Part shown: positions 50,397 to 59,759 of the stretch, one piece after another
How the letters are laid out: each line of letters begins with the position of its first letter
Numbering within the stretch: position 1 is the stretch's first letter
Source of the DNA: Caproicibacter sp002399225
Lineage (GTDB): Bacteria; Bacillota; Clostridia; Oscillospirales; Acutalibacteraceae
Direction: 5' to 3'
DNA: 64,000 nucleotides
Assembly (NCBI GenBank): GCA_036756705.1
Contig: DAIOKN010000004.1
Span: 52,477-116,476, forward strand
Position numbers and translations under genes: made by a program
The notes under the pieces: generated by a model
What the model was told of the DNA's origin: nothing
The model's input: only the letters and a program-made list of their open reading frames with translations
Databases searched by the model: none

Positions 50397-50600
50397 ATGA
50401 AGGAAAAGATCCATCCGCAGTATAAGGATACGACAATTACCTGCGCATGCGGAAATGTAATTCATACAAAATCTACAAAAGAGAACATCCATGTTGAAAT
50501 TTGTTCCAAATGCCATCCATTCTTTACAGGCAAGCAGAAACTGGTTGATACAAACGGCCGCGTTGATATGTTCAAAAAGCGTTACGGTCTCGACAAGTAA
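50397..50600 (+). CDS. rpmE: 50S ribosomal protein L31, zinc-binding form
   Basis: A 67-residue L31 (MKEKIHPQYKDTTITCACGNVIHTKST). Four cysteines, CAC at 16-18 and CSKC at 36-39, mark the zinc-containing C+ paralogue, which in B. subtilis is replaced by a zinc-free form under zinc limitation. ATG 50397 has GAGGTG 7 nt upstream; the longer frame from 50328 covers the promoter and is not coding. It is a single-gene unit with promoter and terminator. Confidence 0.96.
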   Translation: MKEKIHPQYKDTTITCACGNVIHTKSTKENIHVEICSKCHPFFTGKQKLVDTNGRVDMFKKRYGLDK

Positions 50601-50617
50601 AAAGCAATGCAGAACAG

Positions 50618-50649
50618 GTAGACGGCGGAAGACGCCGTCTACTTTTTTT
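50618..50649 (+). terminator. Intrinsic terminator after rpmE
   Basis: GTAGACGGCG (50618-50627) pairs perfectly with CGCCGTCTAC (50633-50642) with a 5-nt loop and seven T residues. The yigZ start follows 14 nt later. Confidence 0.95.
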
Positions 50650-50662
50650 CACGGAGATGAAA

Positions 50663-51289
50663 ATGGAGGAAGAGTATCGGACCCTGAAAGCATCTACAGC
50701 CGCCGAGTTTACAGAACGCCGCTCCCGGTTTCTCAGCGATGCCGCACCTGTGTGCCGGGAAGAGGAAGCGGTGGCGTTTTTGCAGTCGGTCAAAAGCCGC
50801 CACAAAGAAGCCAGACATTATGTTTACGCTTATTGCCTGAGACAAGAAAGAATCACCCGCCATTCCGATGGTGGAGAGCCGCAAGGAACCGCCGGCATGC
50901 CGGTGCTGGATGTTTTACTGAGGTCCGGCGTCACGGATGCGATGATTGTGGTAACCCGTTATTTCGGCGGCATTCTGCTCGGGGCCGGCGGCCTGGTCAG
51001 GGCTTATTCCCACGCTGCTTCGCTCGCTTTGAAGCAGTCTGGGATCGCTGTGATGAAACGGTGTGCTCTGCTTGAGATTTGCTGCGGCTATGCCCAGTAT
51101 GCGGCGGTCAGTGCGCTGATTGCGCGGTTTGGCGGAGCAGTCGATCACACTGAATATAGGGATTCAGTCCGGATTTGCTTTCATTTGGAACAAAAAAAAC
51201 TAAATTTTTTTTGCCGTGCCTTATCAGACGCGACCTGCGGGAAGTGCAGGGCCGAACTGCTTTCGGAAAAATATAGGTCGGTTCAATAA
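50663..51289 (+). CDS. YigZ/IMPACT family protein
   Basis: A 208-residue protein with the N-terminal UPF0029/Impact domain: FTERRSRFLSDAAPV, SRHKEARHYVYAYCLR, DGGEPQGTAGMPVLDVL, VVTRYFGGILLGAGGLVRAYSHAA, and a C-terminal DUF1949-type ferredoxin-like domain. Relatives are thought to interact with ribosomes or translation factors; the bacterial role is unclear. ATG 50663 is chosen because GGAG sits 6 nt upstream. Transcription probably relies on read-through past the rpmE terminator. Confidence 0.88.
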   Translation: MEEEYRTLKASTAAEFTERRSRFLSDAAPVCREEEAVAFLQSVKSRHKEARHYVYAYCLRQERITRHSDGGEPQGTAGMPVLDVLLRSGVTDAMIVVTRYFGGILLGAGGLVRAYSHAASLALKQSGIAVMKRCALLEICCGYAQYAAVSALIARFGGAVDHTEYRDSVRICFHLEQKKLNFFCRALSDATCGKCRAELLSEKYRSVQ

Positions 51290-51365
51290 TTTTCTTATTT
51301 TAGCAAGGAAATTGATGAGAGGTTCGCGTATAATGCAGTAAATATCGTGAAAGGAGGAAACCTTC

Positions 51366-52361
51366 ATGACGGTCTGCGAGCGGACTCAGGACTTGGAGAA
51401 GCAAATCCTTTCACCTTATGCCATGCTTTCCAAAGATACGGCGGGACGTGAAATTCCGGAGAAAGAATGCGATCTTCGCACGCCGTTTCAGCGGGATCGT
51501 GACCGGATTATACACTGCAAGGCGTTTCGGCGCCTAAAACACAAAACGCAGGTTTTCCTTTCTCCGGAAGGAGACCATTACAGAACAAGACTGACCCATA
51601 CGCTGGAGGTTGACCAGATCGCGCGGACCATTGCACGGGCGCTGCGCTTAAATGAGGACCTGACGGAAGCTATTTCACTCGGCCACGATTTGGGACATAC
51701 GCCGTTTGGGCACGCGGGGGAGCGGGCTTTAAATGAGATTTTCCCCGAAGGGTTCCGCCACTATGAACAAAGTGTGCGGGTGGTGGAGCGGCTTGAAAAG
51801 AACGGCAAGGGGCTGAACCTGACCCAAGAGGTCAGAAACGGGATTTTGTGCCATACTACGGGCACGGAGGCTACCACGATGGAAGGACGCATCATCCGCA
51901 TTGCGGATCGAATTGCATACCTGAATCATGACATTGACGACGCGGAGCGCGCAGGAGTACTGAAAGAAAAGGAAATTCCCTTGGAAATCACCTCGGTACT
52001 GGGCCATACAAAATCGAAGCGAATCGACACGCTGGTTCACTCCGTTGTCAGAAACAGCGGGAAAGAAGTCGTCCGACTGGACCCGGAGGTCCAAAAGGCA
52101 TTTGACCTTTTGAATGATTTTATGGCGCGGAGCGTTTATCAGAACCCGAAAGCGAAAGGCGAGGAGAAAAAGGTTCCCTATCTCATCGGTGCCTTGTATC
52201 AATACCTTCGAAATCCGGAGCATTTGCCGGAGAATATGCGCCGGATTGCAGAGCAGGAAGGATGCGGACGGGCTGCGTGCGATTATATTGCGGGGATGAC
52301 GGATCACTATGCAGTCGAACTTTTCAAATCAATTTATGTCCCGACTTCTTGGAAGTTGTAG
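51366..52361 (+). CDS. dgt: Deoxyguanosinetriphosphate triphosphohydrolase-like HD protein
   Basis: HD-domain dNTPase of 331 residues. Visible are FQRDRDRIIHCKAFRRLKHKTQVF, the HD metal motif RLTHTLEVDQIARTIARAL and SLGHDLGHTPFGHAGERAL, near residues 55-125, as in dNTPases that cut dNTPs to nucleoside and triphosphate. ATG 51366 follows GGAGG. It immediately precedes dnaG, so it appears in the primase/sigma operon in the place often held by rpsU in other bacteria. Confidence 0.92.
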   Translation: MTVCERTQDLEKQILSPYAMLSKDTAGREIPEKECDLRTPFQRDRDRIIHCKAFRRLKHKTQVFLSPEGDHYRTRLTHTLEVDQIARTIARALRLNEDLTEAISLGHDLGHTPFGHAGERALNEIFPEGFRHYEQSVRVVERLEKNGKGLNLTQEVRNGILCHTTGTEATTMEGRIIRIADRIAYLNHDIDDAERAGVLKEKEIPLEITSVLGHTKSKRIDTLVHSVVRNSGKEVVRLDPEVQKAFDLLNDFMARSVYQNPKAKGEEKKVPYLIGALYQYLRNPEHLPENMRRIAEQEGCGRAACDYIAGMTDHYAVELFKSIYVPTSWKL

Positions 52362-52398
52362 AAAAAGGGAGCCCGTCTGAAAGAGGAGGTGAAGCGGC

Positions 52399-54156
52399 AT
52401 GCCCTTGCCGGAATCGTTTTTGCAGGAACTCAAAGCCAGAAGTGACCTTGTAGAACTTGCGTCTAACTATGTCGACCTGAAGCGCAGCGGCCGAAATATG
52501 GTCGGACTGTGTCCGTTTCACAGTGAAAAATCGCCCTCTTTCAACATTTACCCGGAAAATGGCTCGTTTTACTGCTTTGGATGCGGGGCGGGCGGCGATG
52601 TGATTACTTTTGTCCGGCGGATCGAAAATCTCGATTATATGGAGGCGGTCCGCTTTCTTGCTCAGCGGGCCGGGATGCAGATCCCGGAAGCGGAAGTAGA
52701 TGACAGGATGAGCAGGCTGCGCGCGCATATCCTGGAAATCAACAGGGAAACCGCCCGGTTCTATTATTCCGTTTTAAATTCGGATGTCGGCCGGGCGGGC
52801 CGGGAATATTTTCATCTTCGGGCGCTCAAGCCGGGGACCATCCGGCATTTTGGACTTGGGTATGCTCCGGATTCCCGCTTTGCCGTAGTGGATTTTCTTG
52901 AGAAAAAAGGGTATACGCAGGAAGAAATGGTGCTGGCCAACGTTGCGTTAAAAAGCAGAAACGGTCGTGCAATCGACCGCTTTTTCAAGCGGGTCATGTT
53001 CCCAATCATTGACCTGCGGGGCAATGTAGTCGCATTTGGGGGAAGAACGCTGGGGGACGGTCAGCCAAAATATCTCAATACCTCCGAGACTCCGGTGTTT
53101 AACAAGGGCAACTTGCTGTTTGCCTTGAATTTTGCAAAAAACTGCAATTCCGGAAGATTGATTTTATGCGAGGGCTACATGGATGTGATTGCCCTGCACC
53201 AGGCGGGATTTCAGGAAGCGGTTGCCACGCTGGGAACATCTCTGACCCCGGTGCAGGCACGGCTGATGGCCCGGTATGCAAAAGAGGTTGTGATCTGTTA
53301 CGATTCCGACGGGCCGGGGCAGAAAGCGGCTTCGAGGGCAATTCCGATGCTGCGGGGCGCGGGACTCAATGTCCGCGTTCTGGCGGTGGTGGGGGGCAAG
53401 GATCCGGACGAGTACATAAAAGCATATGGGCCGATTAAATTTAAACAGCTTCTAGATTCCTGCGGCAACGATGTGGAATACCGGCTGCAAAAAGCAAAGC
53501 AGGGCAGAAACCTTCAGAATCCGGAGCAGCGTGTCGAGTATCTCAACGAGGCCGCCTCCATTCTCTCTACGCTGGAAAATCCAATCGAGAGAGAAGTTTA
53601 TGCGGGCCGTCTCGCACAGGAAGCCGGAATTACAACTTCCACAGTTTTGAATCAGATAAAAATGTATGGGCGGAAAAGCCGGAAAAAGCAGTTGAAAAAG
53701 CAATTTCAGACGGTTCAGCGTCAGACTTCCGGTCTTCGGGATCGCGTGAATCCGGAAAAATCGGAAAATTACCGCGCAGCAGCCGCGGAAGAAGCGCTCA
53801 TTGCGCATATGCTGAAATTTCCAGAATCTGTGGAGAAAATTGCGTCTGTTTTGCCTCCTGAAAAGTTCATAACGGCGTTTAATCGCCGTGTATATGCGAC
53901 AATTGTGGGCAGAATTACAAATGGAAACGCAATCGGTCTCACGGATCTGGCGGAAGAATTTTCCATGGATGAAATTTCATCCATTGCGAGAATTCTTGCG
54001 ATGCAGAATGAAATTACCTTAACGCAGAAAGATGTGCGTGAATATATCAATATCATTTTTCAGGAAAGCGACCAAAAAAAGTTAAGCCGGGCCGAATCGG
54101 TACGGGATGAGGAAATTGAAATTTACCTTAGCAAATTAAGGCAGCAGAAGAAATAG
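52399..54156 (+). CDS. dnaG: DNA primase
   Basis: Makes RNA primers for replication. The 585-residue protein has the N-terminal CHC2 zinc finger (VGLCPFHSEKSPSFNIYPENGSFYCFGCGAGGD, about residues 35-67), the catalytic core, Toprim motifs LCEGYMDVIALHQAG and ICYDSDGPGQKA, and a C-terminal DnaB-binding helical region. ATG 52399 follows AGGAGG. It is 11 nt from rpoD, forming a dgt-dnaG-rpoD unit. Confidence 0.97.
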   Translation: MPLPESFLQELKARSDLVELASNYVDLKRSGRNMVGLCPFHSEKSPSFNIYPENGSFYCFGCGAGGDVITFVRRIENLDYMEAVRFLAQRAGMQIPEAEVDDRMSRLRAHILEINRETARFYYSVLNSDVGRAGREYFHLRALKPGTIRHFGLGYAPDSRFAVVDFLEKKGYTQEEMVLANVALKSRNGRAIDRFFKRVMFPIIDLRGNVVAFGGRTLGDGQPKYLNTSETPVFNKGNLLFALNFAKNCNSGRLILCEGYMDVIALHQAGFQEAVATLGTSLTPVQARLMARYAKEVVICYDSDGPGQKAASRAIPMLRGAGLNVRVLAVVGGKDPDEYIKAYGPIKFKQLLDSCGNDVEYRLQKAKQGRNLQNPEQRVEYLNEAASILSTLENPIEREVYAGRLAQEAGITTSTVLNQIKMYGRKSRKKQLKKQFQTVQRQTSGLRDRVNPEKSENYRAAAAEEALIAHMLKFPESVEKIASVLPPEKFITAFNRRVYATIVGRITNGNAIGLTDLAEEFSMDEISSIARILAMQNEITLTQKDVREYINIIFQESDQKKLSRAESVRDEEIEIYLSKLRQQKK

Positions 54157-54167
54157 GGGGACACAAT

Positions 54168-55262
54168 ATGGCAGTGCCGGACAAGAAAACGGTCATCAAG
54201 GAACTGATTGAGCAGGGAAAGTCAAAAGGACAGCTTTCAACAAAAGAAATTCTTGATGCACTTGGCGAACTGGATTTTGATCCGGAACAAATTGAAAAAT
54301 TCTACGATACGCTGGAAGCACAGGGTGTGGAAATCGTCGAGGATTTTGGAGACGAGCCACTGGAAGACCTTGAAATCGACCCGAAAATTGCCGAAAGTGA
54401 AGATTTGGAATCCACTCTTAGCACAGAGGGAATTGCAATCGACGACCCGGTTAAAGTGTATTTAAAAGAAATTGGACGGGTGCCCCTATTGACGCCGGAG
54501 GAAGAGATCGACCTTGCAATCCGCATTTCCAGCGGGGACGAAATGGCGAAAAAAAGGCTGTCGGAGGCAAACCTCCGTCTGGTGGTCAGCATTGCCAAAC
54601 GCTACCTCGGCCGGGGAATGCAATTTTTGGATTTGATTCAAGAAGGCAACTTGGGACTGATCAAGGCTGTTGAGAAATTTGATTACACAAAGGGTTTTAA
54701 ATTTTCAACTTATGCCACCTGGTGGATCCGCCAGGCGATTACCCGCGCCATCGCAGATCAGGCCCGGACTATTCGGATTCCGGTTCATATGGTTGAAACA
54801 ATCAACAAGGTCAAAAAGGTTTCAAGCCAGCTTCTTCACACCAACGGACACGAGCCGACGGCGGATGAAATCGCTGCCGAACTGGATATGCCGGTGGAAA
54901 AGGTCAGGGAGATTATGCGCGTGGCCCAGGAGCCCGTTTCACTGGAAACGCCGATCGGGGAAGAGGAAGACAGTCATCTTGGGGATTTTATCCCGGATGA
55001 TGACGCGCCTGCCCCTGCGGATGCCGCCTCTCACACGCTGCTGAAGGAACAGCTCGCAGATGTGCTTGACACGCTGACTCCAAGGGAGGAAAAAGTGCTG
55101 CGCCTGCGTTTCGGTCTGGAAGATGGAAGATCCCGCACACTGGAAGAAGTGGGCAAGGAATTTAATGTGACAAGGGAACGAATTCGTCAGATTGAAGCGA
55201 AAGCGCTTCGAAAACTTCGCCACCCGAGCCGCAGCAAAAAATTGAAAGATTTTCTGGATTAA
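54168..55262 (+). CDS. rpoD: Primary RNA polymerase sigma factor SigA
   Basis: A 364-residue group 1 sigma factor. Region 1.1 is acidic, region 1.2 begins near DDPVKVYLKEIGRVPLLT, region 2 contains YATWWIRQAITRAIADQ (2.3-2.4) for -10 recognition, region 3 is present, and region 4.2 reads LEEVGKEFNVTRERIRQIEAKALRKLRHPSRS. The perfect TTGACA/TATAAT promoters seen here are its expected targets. It lies next to rpoB-rpoC with only the Rrf2 gene between. Confidence 0.98.
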   Translation: MAVPDKKTVIKELIEQGKSKGQLSTKEILDALGELDFDPEQIEKFYDTLEAQGVEIVEDFGDEPLEDLEIDPKIAESEDLESTLSTEGIAIDDPVKVYLKEIGRVPLLTPEEEIDLAIRISSGDEMAKKRLSEANLRLVVSIAKRYLGRGMQFLDLIQEGNLGLIKAVEKFDYTKGFKFSTYATWWIRQAITRAIADQARTIRIPVHMVETINKVKKVSSQLLHTNGHEPTADEIAAELDMPVEKVREIMRVAQEPVSLETPIGEEEDSHLGDFIPDDDAPAPADAASHTLLKEQLADVLDTLTPREEKVLRLRFGLEDGRSRTLEEVGKEFNVTRERIRQIEAKALRKLRHPSRSKKLKDFLD

Positions 55263-55279
55263 AGGGGCGTTTTTGAGCG

Positions 55280-55696
55280 ATGGTATTGACTCTAGAAGCC
55301 GACTATGCGGTGCGCATCGTTGATGATCTGGCCCAGTCAAAACGGATAGTTGACGCACGGACTCTTTCAGAACATACCCGGGTTCCGCTGCGATTTGCCT
55401 TGAAAATTCTTCGGAAGCTGGTCGCTTCCGGGCTGATTGTGTCTTACAAGGGAGCGCATGGCGGCTATATACTGGCCGGCCCAGCGGAAAACATAACGCT
55501 TCGTCAGGTAATTGAATCGGTGGAAGGACCTTATATGCTCAGTCGCTGCCAGCAGAATGACTATAGCTGCACGAATGACACCTGCTGCCGGTTTCATGAT
55601 ATTTATGACGAAATTTCAGCGATTGTAAGGAATAAGCTTGATTCCTATACATTTGGAAGCATAGACAGCGACAAAAATGAAAAGGGGCACGAATAG
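55280..55696 (+). CDS. Rrf2-family transcriptional regulator with Cys cluster
   Basis: A 138-residue Rrf2 protein: winged helix MVLTLEADYAVRIVDDLAQ, then VDARTLSEHTRVPLRFALKILRKLVASGLIVSYKGAHGGYIL, and dimer helix. Four Cys (RCQQNDYSCTNDTCCRFH, about residues 89-106) could hold an iron-sulfur cluster, as in IscR or NsrR, though their spacing is different. It follows rpoD by 17 nt and ends in a terminator before rpoB. No isc or suf genes are nearby, so the target is unknown. Confidence 0.88.
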   Translation: MVLTLEADYAVRIVDDLAQSKRIVDARTLSEHTRVPLRFALKILRKLVASGLIVSYKGAHGGYILAGPAENITLRQVIESVEGPYMLSRCQQNDYSCTNDTCCRFHDIYDEISAIVRNKLDSYTFGSIDSDKNEKGHE

Positions 55697-55708
55697 TTCG
55701 ACAATTAA

Positions 55709-55741
55709 AAAAAGCCGGAGCTTTCTACTCCGGCTTTTCTC
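55709..55741 (+). terminator. Intrinsic terminator after the Rrf2 gene
   Basis: AAAAGCCGGAG (55709-55719) pairs perfectly with CTCCGGCTTTT (55727-55737) with a 7-nt loop; TTTTCTCGTTG overlaps and follows the stem. It separates dgt-dnaG-rpoD-rrf2 from rpoBC. Confidence 0.85.
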
Positions 55742-55778
55742 GTTGTATAAAAATAATTTAACAATTAAGAAAAATCAC

Positions 55779-55807
55779 TTGACAACCACCATATGTTGTA
55801 ATATAAT
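55779..55807 (+). promoter_or_regulatory. Promoter of rpoB-rpoC
   Basis: A perfect TTGACA (55779-55784), 17-nt spacer and perfect TATAAT (55802-55807). The leader to rpoB is about 170 nt, long enough for a regulatory structure, though no family is recognised in it. Confidence 0.85.
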
Positions 55808-55983
55808 AATATACTGCATCATCATGGCAACTTATCTATAGGCTTGTTTGATACTATCATAGCACAAGTCCTGCAAAAAGGCAATAGTTTCTCTGGAGTA
55901 TGACAAAATCGTGAGATTAAAAGAATTTTTTGTATTTAATTATGCCGCGGAATGCCGAATCTATGAATGGAGTGATTGAGCCA

Positions 55984-58900
55984 ATGGTGAATGTCAAACC
56001 GGTTAAGGTTGGCAAAAATACTCGAATGAGTTTTGCGCGTATTGACGAAGTCCTTGATATGCCGAATCTTATCGAAGTACAGAAAAAGTCCTATCAATGG
56101 TTCCTTGACGAAGGACTTAAAGAAGTATTTAAGGAAGTTTCTGGCATAACGGATTACACGGGCAACCTTGTGCTCGATTTTGTTGACTACAAACTGGATG
56201 CCGATAAGCCGAACTACAGCGTGGAAGAATGCAAGGAACGCGATGCCACTTATTCCGCGGCATTGCGAGTTACGGCACGGCTGCTCAATAAAGAAAGCGG
56301 TGAAATTAAAGAATCTGAGGTCTTTATGGGGGATTTTCCCCTGATGACCGACAGCGGTACTTTCGTCATCAACGGGGCGGAGCGCGTCATCGTTTCCCAG
56401 CTGGTCCGTTCGCCCGGTGTCTACTATAAAATGGAATATGATAAAACGGGCAAGGAATTGTATAGTGCTACCGTGATTCCAAACCGAGGCGCCTGGCTGG
56501 AGTATGAAACCGACGCAAACGACGTCTTTTATGTTCGTATTGATAAAAACCGCAAGATTCCGGTTACCGTTTTCATCCGCGCTCTGGGGGTCGGCACCGA
56601 TGAAGAAATTCGGGACTATTTTGGCAACGATGAGCGGATGGAAGCGACGATTGCCAAAGATCCCTGCAAAAACATGGAAGAAGCTCTGTTCGAAATTTAC
56701 AGAAAGCTCCGTCCAAGTGAGCCGCCAACTATTGAAAGTGCACAGGCTCACCTCAACAGCCTATTTTTTGACGCCCGCCGCTATGACCTTTCTCGGGTAG
56801 GGCGCTACAAGTACAATAAAAAGCTGAACCTCGCCGGCCGCATTACCGGCCAGGTTCTTTCCAGACCTATTGCGGATCCCCGGACAGGGGAAGTGCTTGC
56901 AGAGGCGGGAATCGCCGTTTCCCGCGAGCTTGCCAGGCAGATGGATAACGCCGGTGTTTCGGTTGCTTATGTGCAGAATGGGGACCGCGAAGTAAAAGTG
57001 ATCTCCAATGGAATGGTGGACATCCAAAAGTTTGTTTCCTTTGATGCAAAAAAAGAATGTGACATCCGGGAAAGAGTCCGTTTTTCCATTCTGAATGATA
57101 TCTTGGAATCCAGTTCCAGCGACGACGAAATTAAGGAAAAAATTACCGCCAGAGCGGATGAGCTGGTTCCAAAGCACATCATTATCGATGATATCTTTGC
57201 CTCAATCAATTATATGGATTGCCTTGCGGTCGGTCTTGGTACCCTGGACGATATTGACCATCTGGGCAACCGCCGCATCCGTTCCGTCGGCGAGCTGTTG
57301 CAGAACCAGTTCCGCATCGGTTTTTCCCGTTTGGAACGAGTCATCCGCGAGCGTATGACTCTTCAGGCACAGGATCTGGAAACCCTTACGCCACATTCCC
57401 TGATCAATATCCGCCCAGTGGTAGCTGCAATCCGTGAGTTTTTCGGTTCGTCTCCGCTGTCGCAGTTCATGGATCAGACCAATCCGCTTGCGGAAGTGAC
57501 CCACAAGCGCCGCCTTTCGGCACTGGGCCCCGGCGGCCTTTCGAGGGACCGTGCCGGATTTGAAGTCCGCGATGTTCATTACACGCATTATGGGCGTATG
57601 TGCCCAATTGAAACGCCGGAAGGCCCGAACATCGGCCTGATTTCTTACCTTGCCACTTTTGCACGGATCAACGAGTACGGATTTATTGAGGCTCCGTTCC
57701 GCCGTGTGGATAAGAAGACTGGAGTGGTAACCAAAGACGTTGTCTATATGACGGCGGATGTAGAAGATGATTATGTGGTTGCCCAGGCGAATGAACCGCT
57801 GGATGCGGAAGGACATTTTGTCCATGCAAAGGTAAACGGCCGTTACCGCGACGAGTTCGTTGAAGTGGAACGGGAACGAGCGGATTTCATGGATGTTTCC
57901 CCCCGTATGGTTGTCTCTGTTGCGACCGCGATGATTCCATTTCTGGAAAACGATGATGCAAACCGTGCCCTGATGGGTTCTAACATGCAGCGGCAGGCGG
58001 TTCCGCTTTTAAAGACCGAATCGCCGATTGTCGGGACGGGCATGGAGTTCAAAGCCGGAGTCGATTCCGGTGTCTGCGTGCTGGCAAAACGGAGCGGCGT
58101 GGTTCAGAGCGTGTGCGCGAATGAAATTAAAATCCTCACGGACGACGGAGAAACCGACACCTACCACATCATTAAATTTATGCGTTCCAATCAGGGAACA
58201 TGCATTAACCAAGTGCCGATTGTCGATGCGAACCAGCGCGTTGCGGCGGGGGATGTCATTGCGGACGGGCCAGCAACCAAGGATGGAGAAATCAGCCTTG
58301 GGAAAAATGCCCTGATCGGTTTCATGACTTGGGAAGGGTATAACTATGAAGACGCTGTTCTGATCAGTGAAAAAGTGGTGCGGGATGATGTGTTCACCTC
58401 CATCCACATTGAAGAGTATGAGACGGAAGCGCGTGACACCAAGTTGGGACCGGAAGAAATCACACGTGATATTCCGAATGTCAACGAAGATCTGCTGCGC
58501 GATTTGGACGATGGGGGAATTATCCGCATTGGCGCTGAAGTCCGAGCGGGAGATATACTGGTCGGCAAGGTTACGCCAAAGGGCGAAACAGAGCTGACGG
58601 CGGAAGAACGACTGCTCCGTGCAATCTTCGGCGAGAAGGCGCGCGAGGTCCGCGACATCTCTCTCCGTGTTCCGCACGGAGAAAGCGGCATCGTCGTAGA
58701 TGTGAAAGTCTTCACCCGCGAAAACAGCCATGACGAGCTGAGTCCCGGCGTCAACAAGGTGGTACGCTGTTACCTTGCCCAAAAGAGAAAGATTTCTGTC
58801 GGTGACAAGATGGCGGGCCGCCACGGAAACAAAGGCGTCGTTTCACGCATTCTGCCCGTGGAAGATATGCCGTTTTTACCGGATGGGACTCCGCTGGATA

Positions 58901-59742
58901 TCGTTTTGAATCCTTTGGGCGTACCGTCCCGAATGAACATCGGGCAGGTGCTGGAAGTTCACCTCGGTCTGGCGGCGAAAGCGCTGGGCTGGAAAATCAT
59001 GACCCCCGTTTTTGACGGTGCACATGAAGACGACATCGTAGAATGTTTAAAAGAAGCCGGTTATAACCCTGACGGCAAAATTCAACTGAAAGACGGCCGC
59101 ACCGGCGAGTACTTCGACAGTCCGGTAACCGTCGGATATATGTACTATCTGAAGCTCCATCACCTGGTTGACGATAAAATCCATGCGCGTTCCACGGGAC
59201 CGTATTCCCTCGTCACTCAGCAGCCTCTGGGCGGGAAAGCCCAGTTTGGCGGGCAGCGTTTCGGAGAAATGGAAGTCTGGGCTCTGGAAGCATATGGTGC
59301 AGCCTACACCCTTCAGGAAATTCTTACCGTTAAGTCCGACGATGTGGTCGGTCGTGTCAAGACCTATGAGGCCATTGTCAAGGGACAGAACATTCCGAAA
59401 CCTGGCATTCCGGAATCCTTTAAAGTGTTGATTAAGGAATTGCAGTCTCTGGCACTGGATGTGAAAGTGCTGGATGCCAATAATGACGAAATCGACTTGA
59501 GACAGAACTCCGACGATGACGACGATATGGGGTTTAATCCGCAGGCGGAGAATTTCGATGAGCCGACCGTGCAGGACCGTGAGTTTGACGGCTACTCCAC
59601 GGAAGAGCCGGAGGAAGACAACAGTGAATTGTTTGACGAATCCGATGGCTATATCAAGGGAGAAAACGGCACTTCCGGTGACTCCGGAGAATCAGAAAAA
59701 GACAGTCTGGATCATTCGAATTCCGATGAAGATAAAATTTGA
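55984..59742 (+). CDS. rpoB: RNA polymerase beta subunit
   Basis: About 1252 residues and complete. The N-terminal RMSFARIDEVLDMPNLIEVQKKSYQWF, the rifampicin region SSPLSQFMDQTNPLAEVTHKRRLSALGPGGLSRDRAG (wild-type at the usual resistance positions) and the C-terminal QPLGGKAQFGGQRFGEMEVWALEAYGAA are present. After the conserved end comes an acidic tail of about 80 residues (many Asp/Glu/Ser). ATG 55984 has GGAGTG 9 nt upstream; ATG 55942 and 55963 are in-frame alternatives. Unusually, rplJ-rplL are not upstream. Confidence 0.97.
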   Translation: MVNVKPVKVGKNTRMSFARIDEVLDMPNLIEVQKKSYQWFLDEGLKEVFKEVSGITDYTGNLVLDFVDYKLDADKPNYSVEECKERDATYSAALRVTARLLNKESGEIKESEVFMGDFPLMTDSGTFVINGAERVIVSQLVRSPGVYYKMEYDKTGKELYSATVIPNRGAWLEYETDANDVFYVRIDKNRKIPVTVFIRALGVGTDEEIRDYFGNDERMEATIAKDPCKNMEEALFEIYRKLRPSEPPTIESAQAHLNSLFFDARRYDLSRVGRYKYNKKLNLAGRITGQVLSRPIADPRTGEVLAEAGIAVSRELARQMDNAGVSVAYVQNGDREVKVISNGMVDIQKFVSFDAKKECDIRERVRFSILNDILESSSSDDEIKEKITARADELVPKHIIIDDIFASINYMDCLAVGLGTLDDIDHLGNRRIRSVGELLQNQFRIGFSRLERVIRERMTLQAQDLETLTPHSLINIRPVVAAIREFFGSSPLSQFMDQTNPLAEVTHKRRLSALGPGGLSRDRAGFEVRDVHYTHYGRMCPIETPEGPNIGLISYLATFARINEYGFIEAPFRRVDKKTGVVTKDVVYMTADVEDDYVVAQANEPLDAEGHFVHAKVNGRYRDEFVEVERERADFMDVSPRMVVSVATAMIPFLENDDANRALMGSNMQRQAVPLLKTESPIVGTGMEFKAGVDSGVCVLAKRSGVVQSVCANEIKILTDDGETDTYHIIKFMRSNQGTCINQVPIVDANQRVAAGDVIADGPATKDGEISLGKNALIGFMTWEGYNYEDAVLISEKVVRDDVFTSIHIEEYETEARDTKLGPEEITRDIPNVNEDLLRDLDDGGIIRIGAEVRAGDILVGKVTPKGETELTAEERLLRAIFGEKAREVRDISLRVPHGESGIVVDVKVFTRENSHDELSPGVNKVVRCYLAQKRKISVGDKMAGRHGNKGVVSRILPVEDMPFLPDGTPLDIVLNPLGVPSRMNIGQVLEVHLGLAAKALGWKIMTPVFDGAHEDDIVECLKEAGYNPDGKIQLKDGRTGEYFDSPVTVGYMYYLKLHHLVDDKIHARSTGPYSLVTQQPLGGKAQFGGQRFGEMEVWALEAYGAAYTLQEILTVKSDDVVGRVKTYEAIVKGQNIPKPGIPESFKVLIKELQSLALDVKVLDANNDEIDLRQNSDDDDDMGFNPQAENFDEPTVQDREFDGYSTEEPEEDNSELFDESDGYIKGENGTSGDSGESEKDSLDHSNSDEDKI

Positions 59743-59759
59743 CAGGAAGGGGTCGAAAT

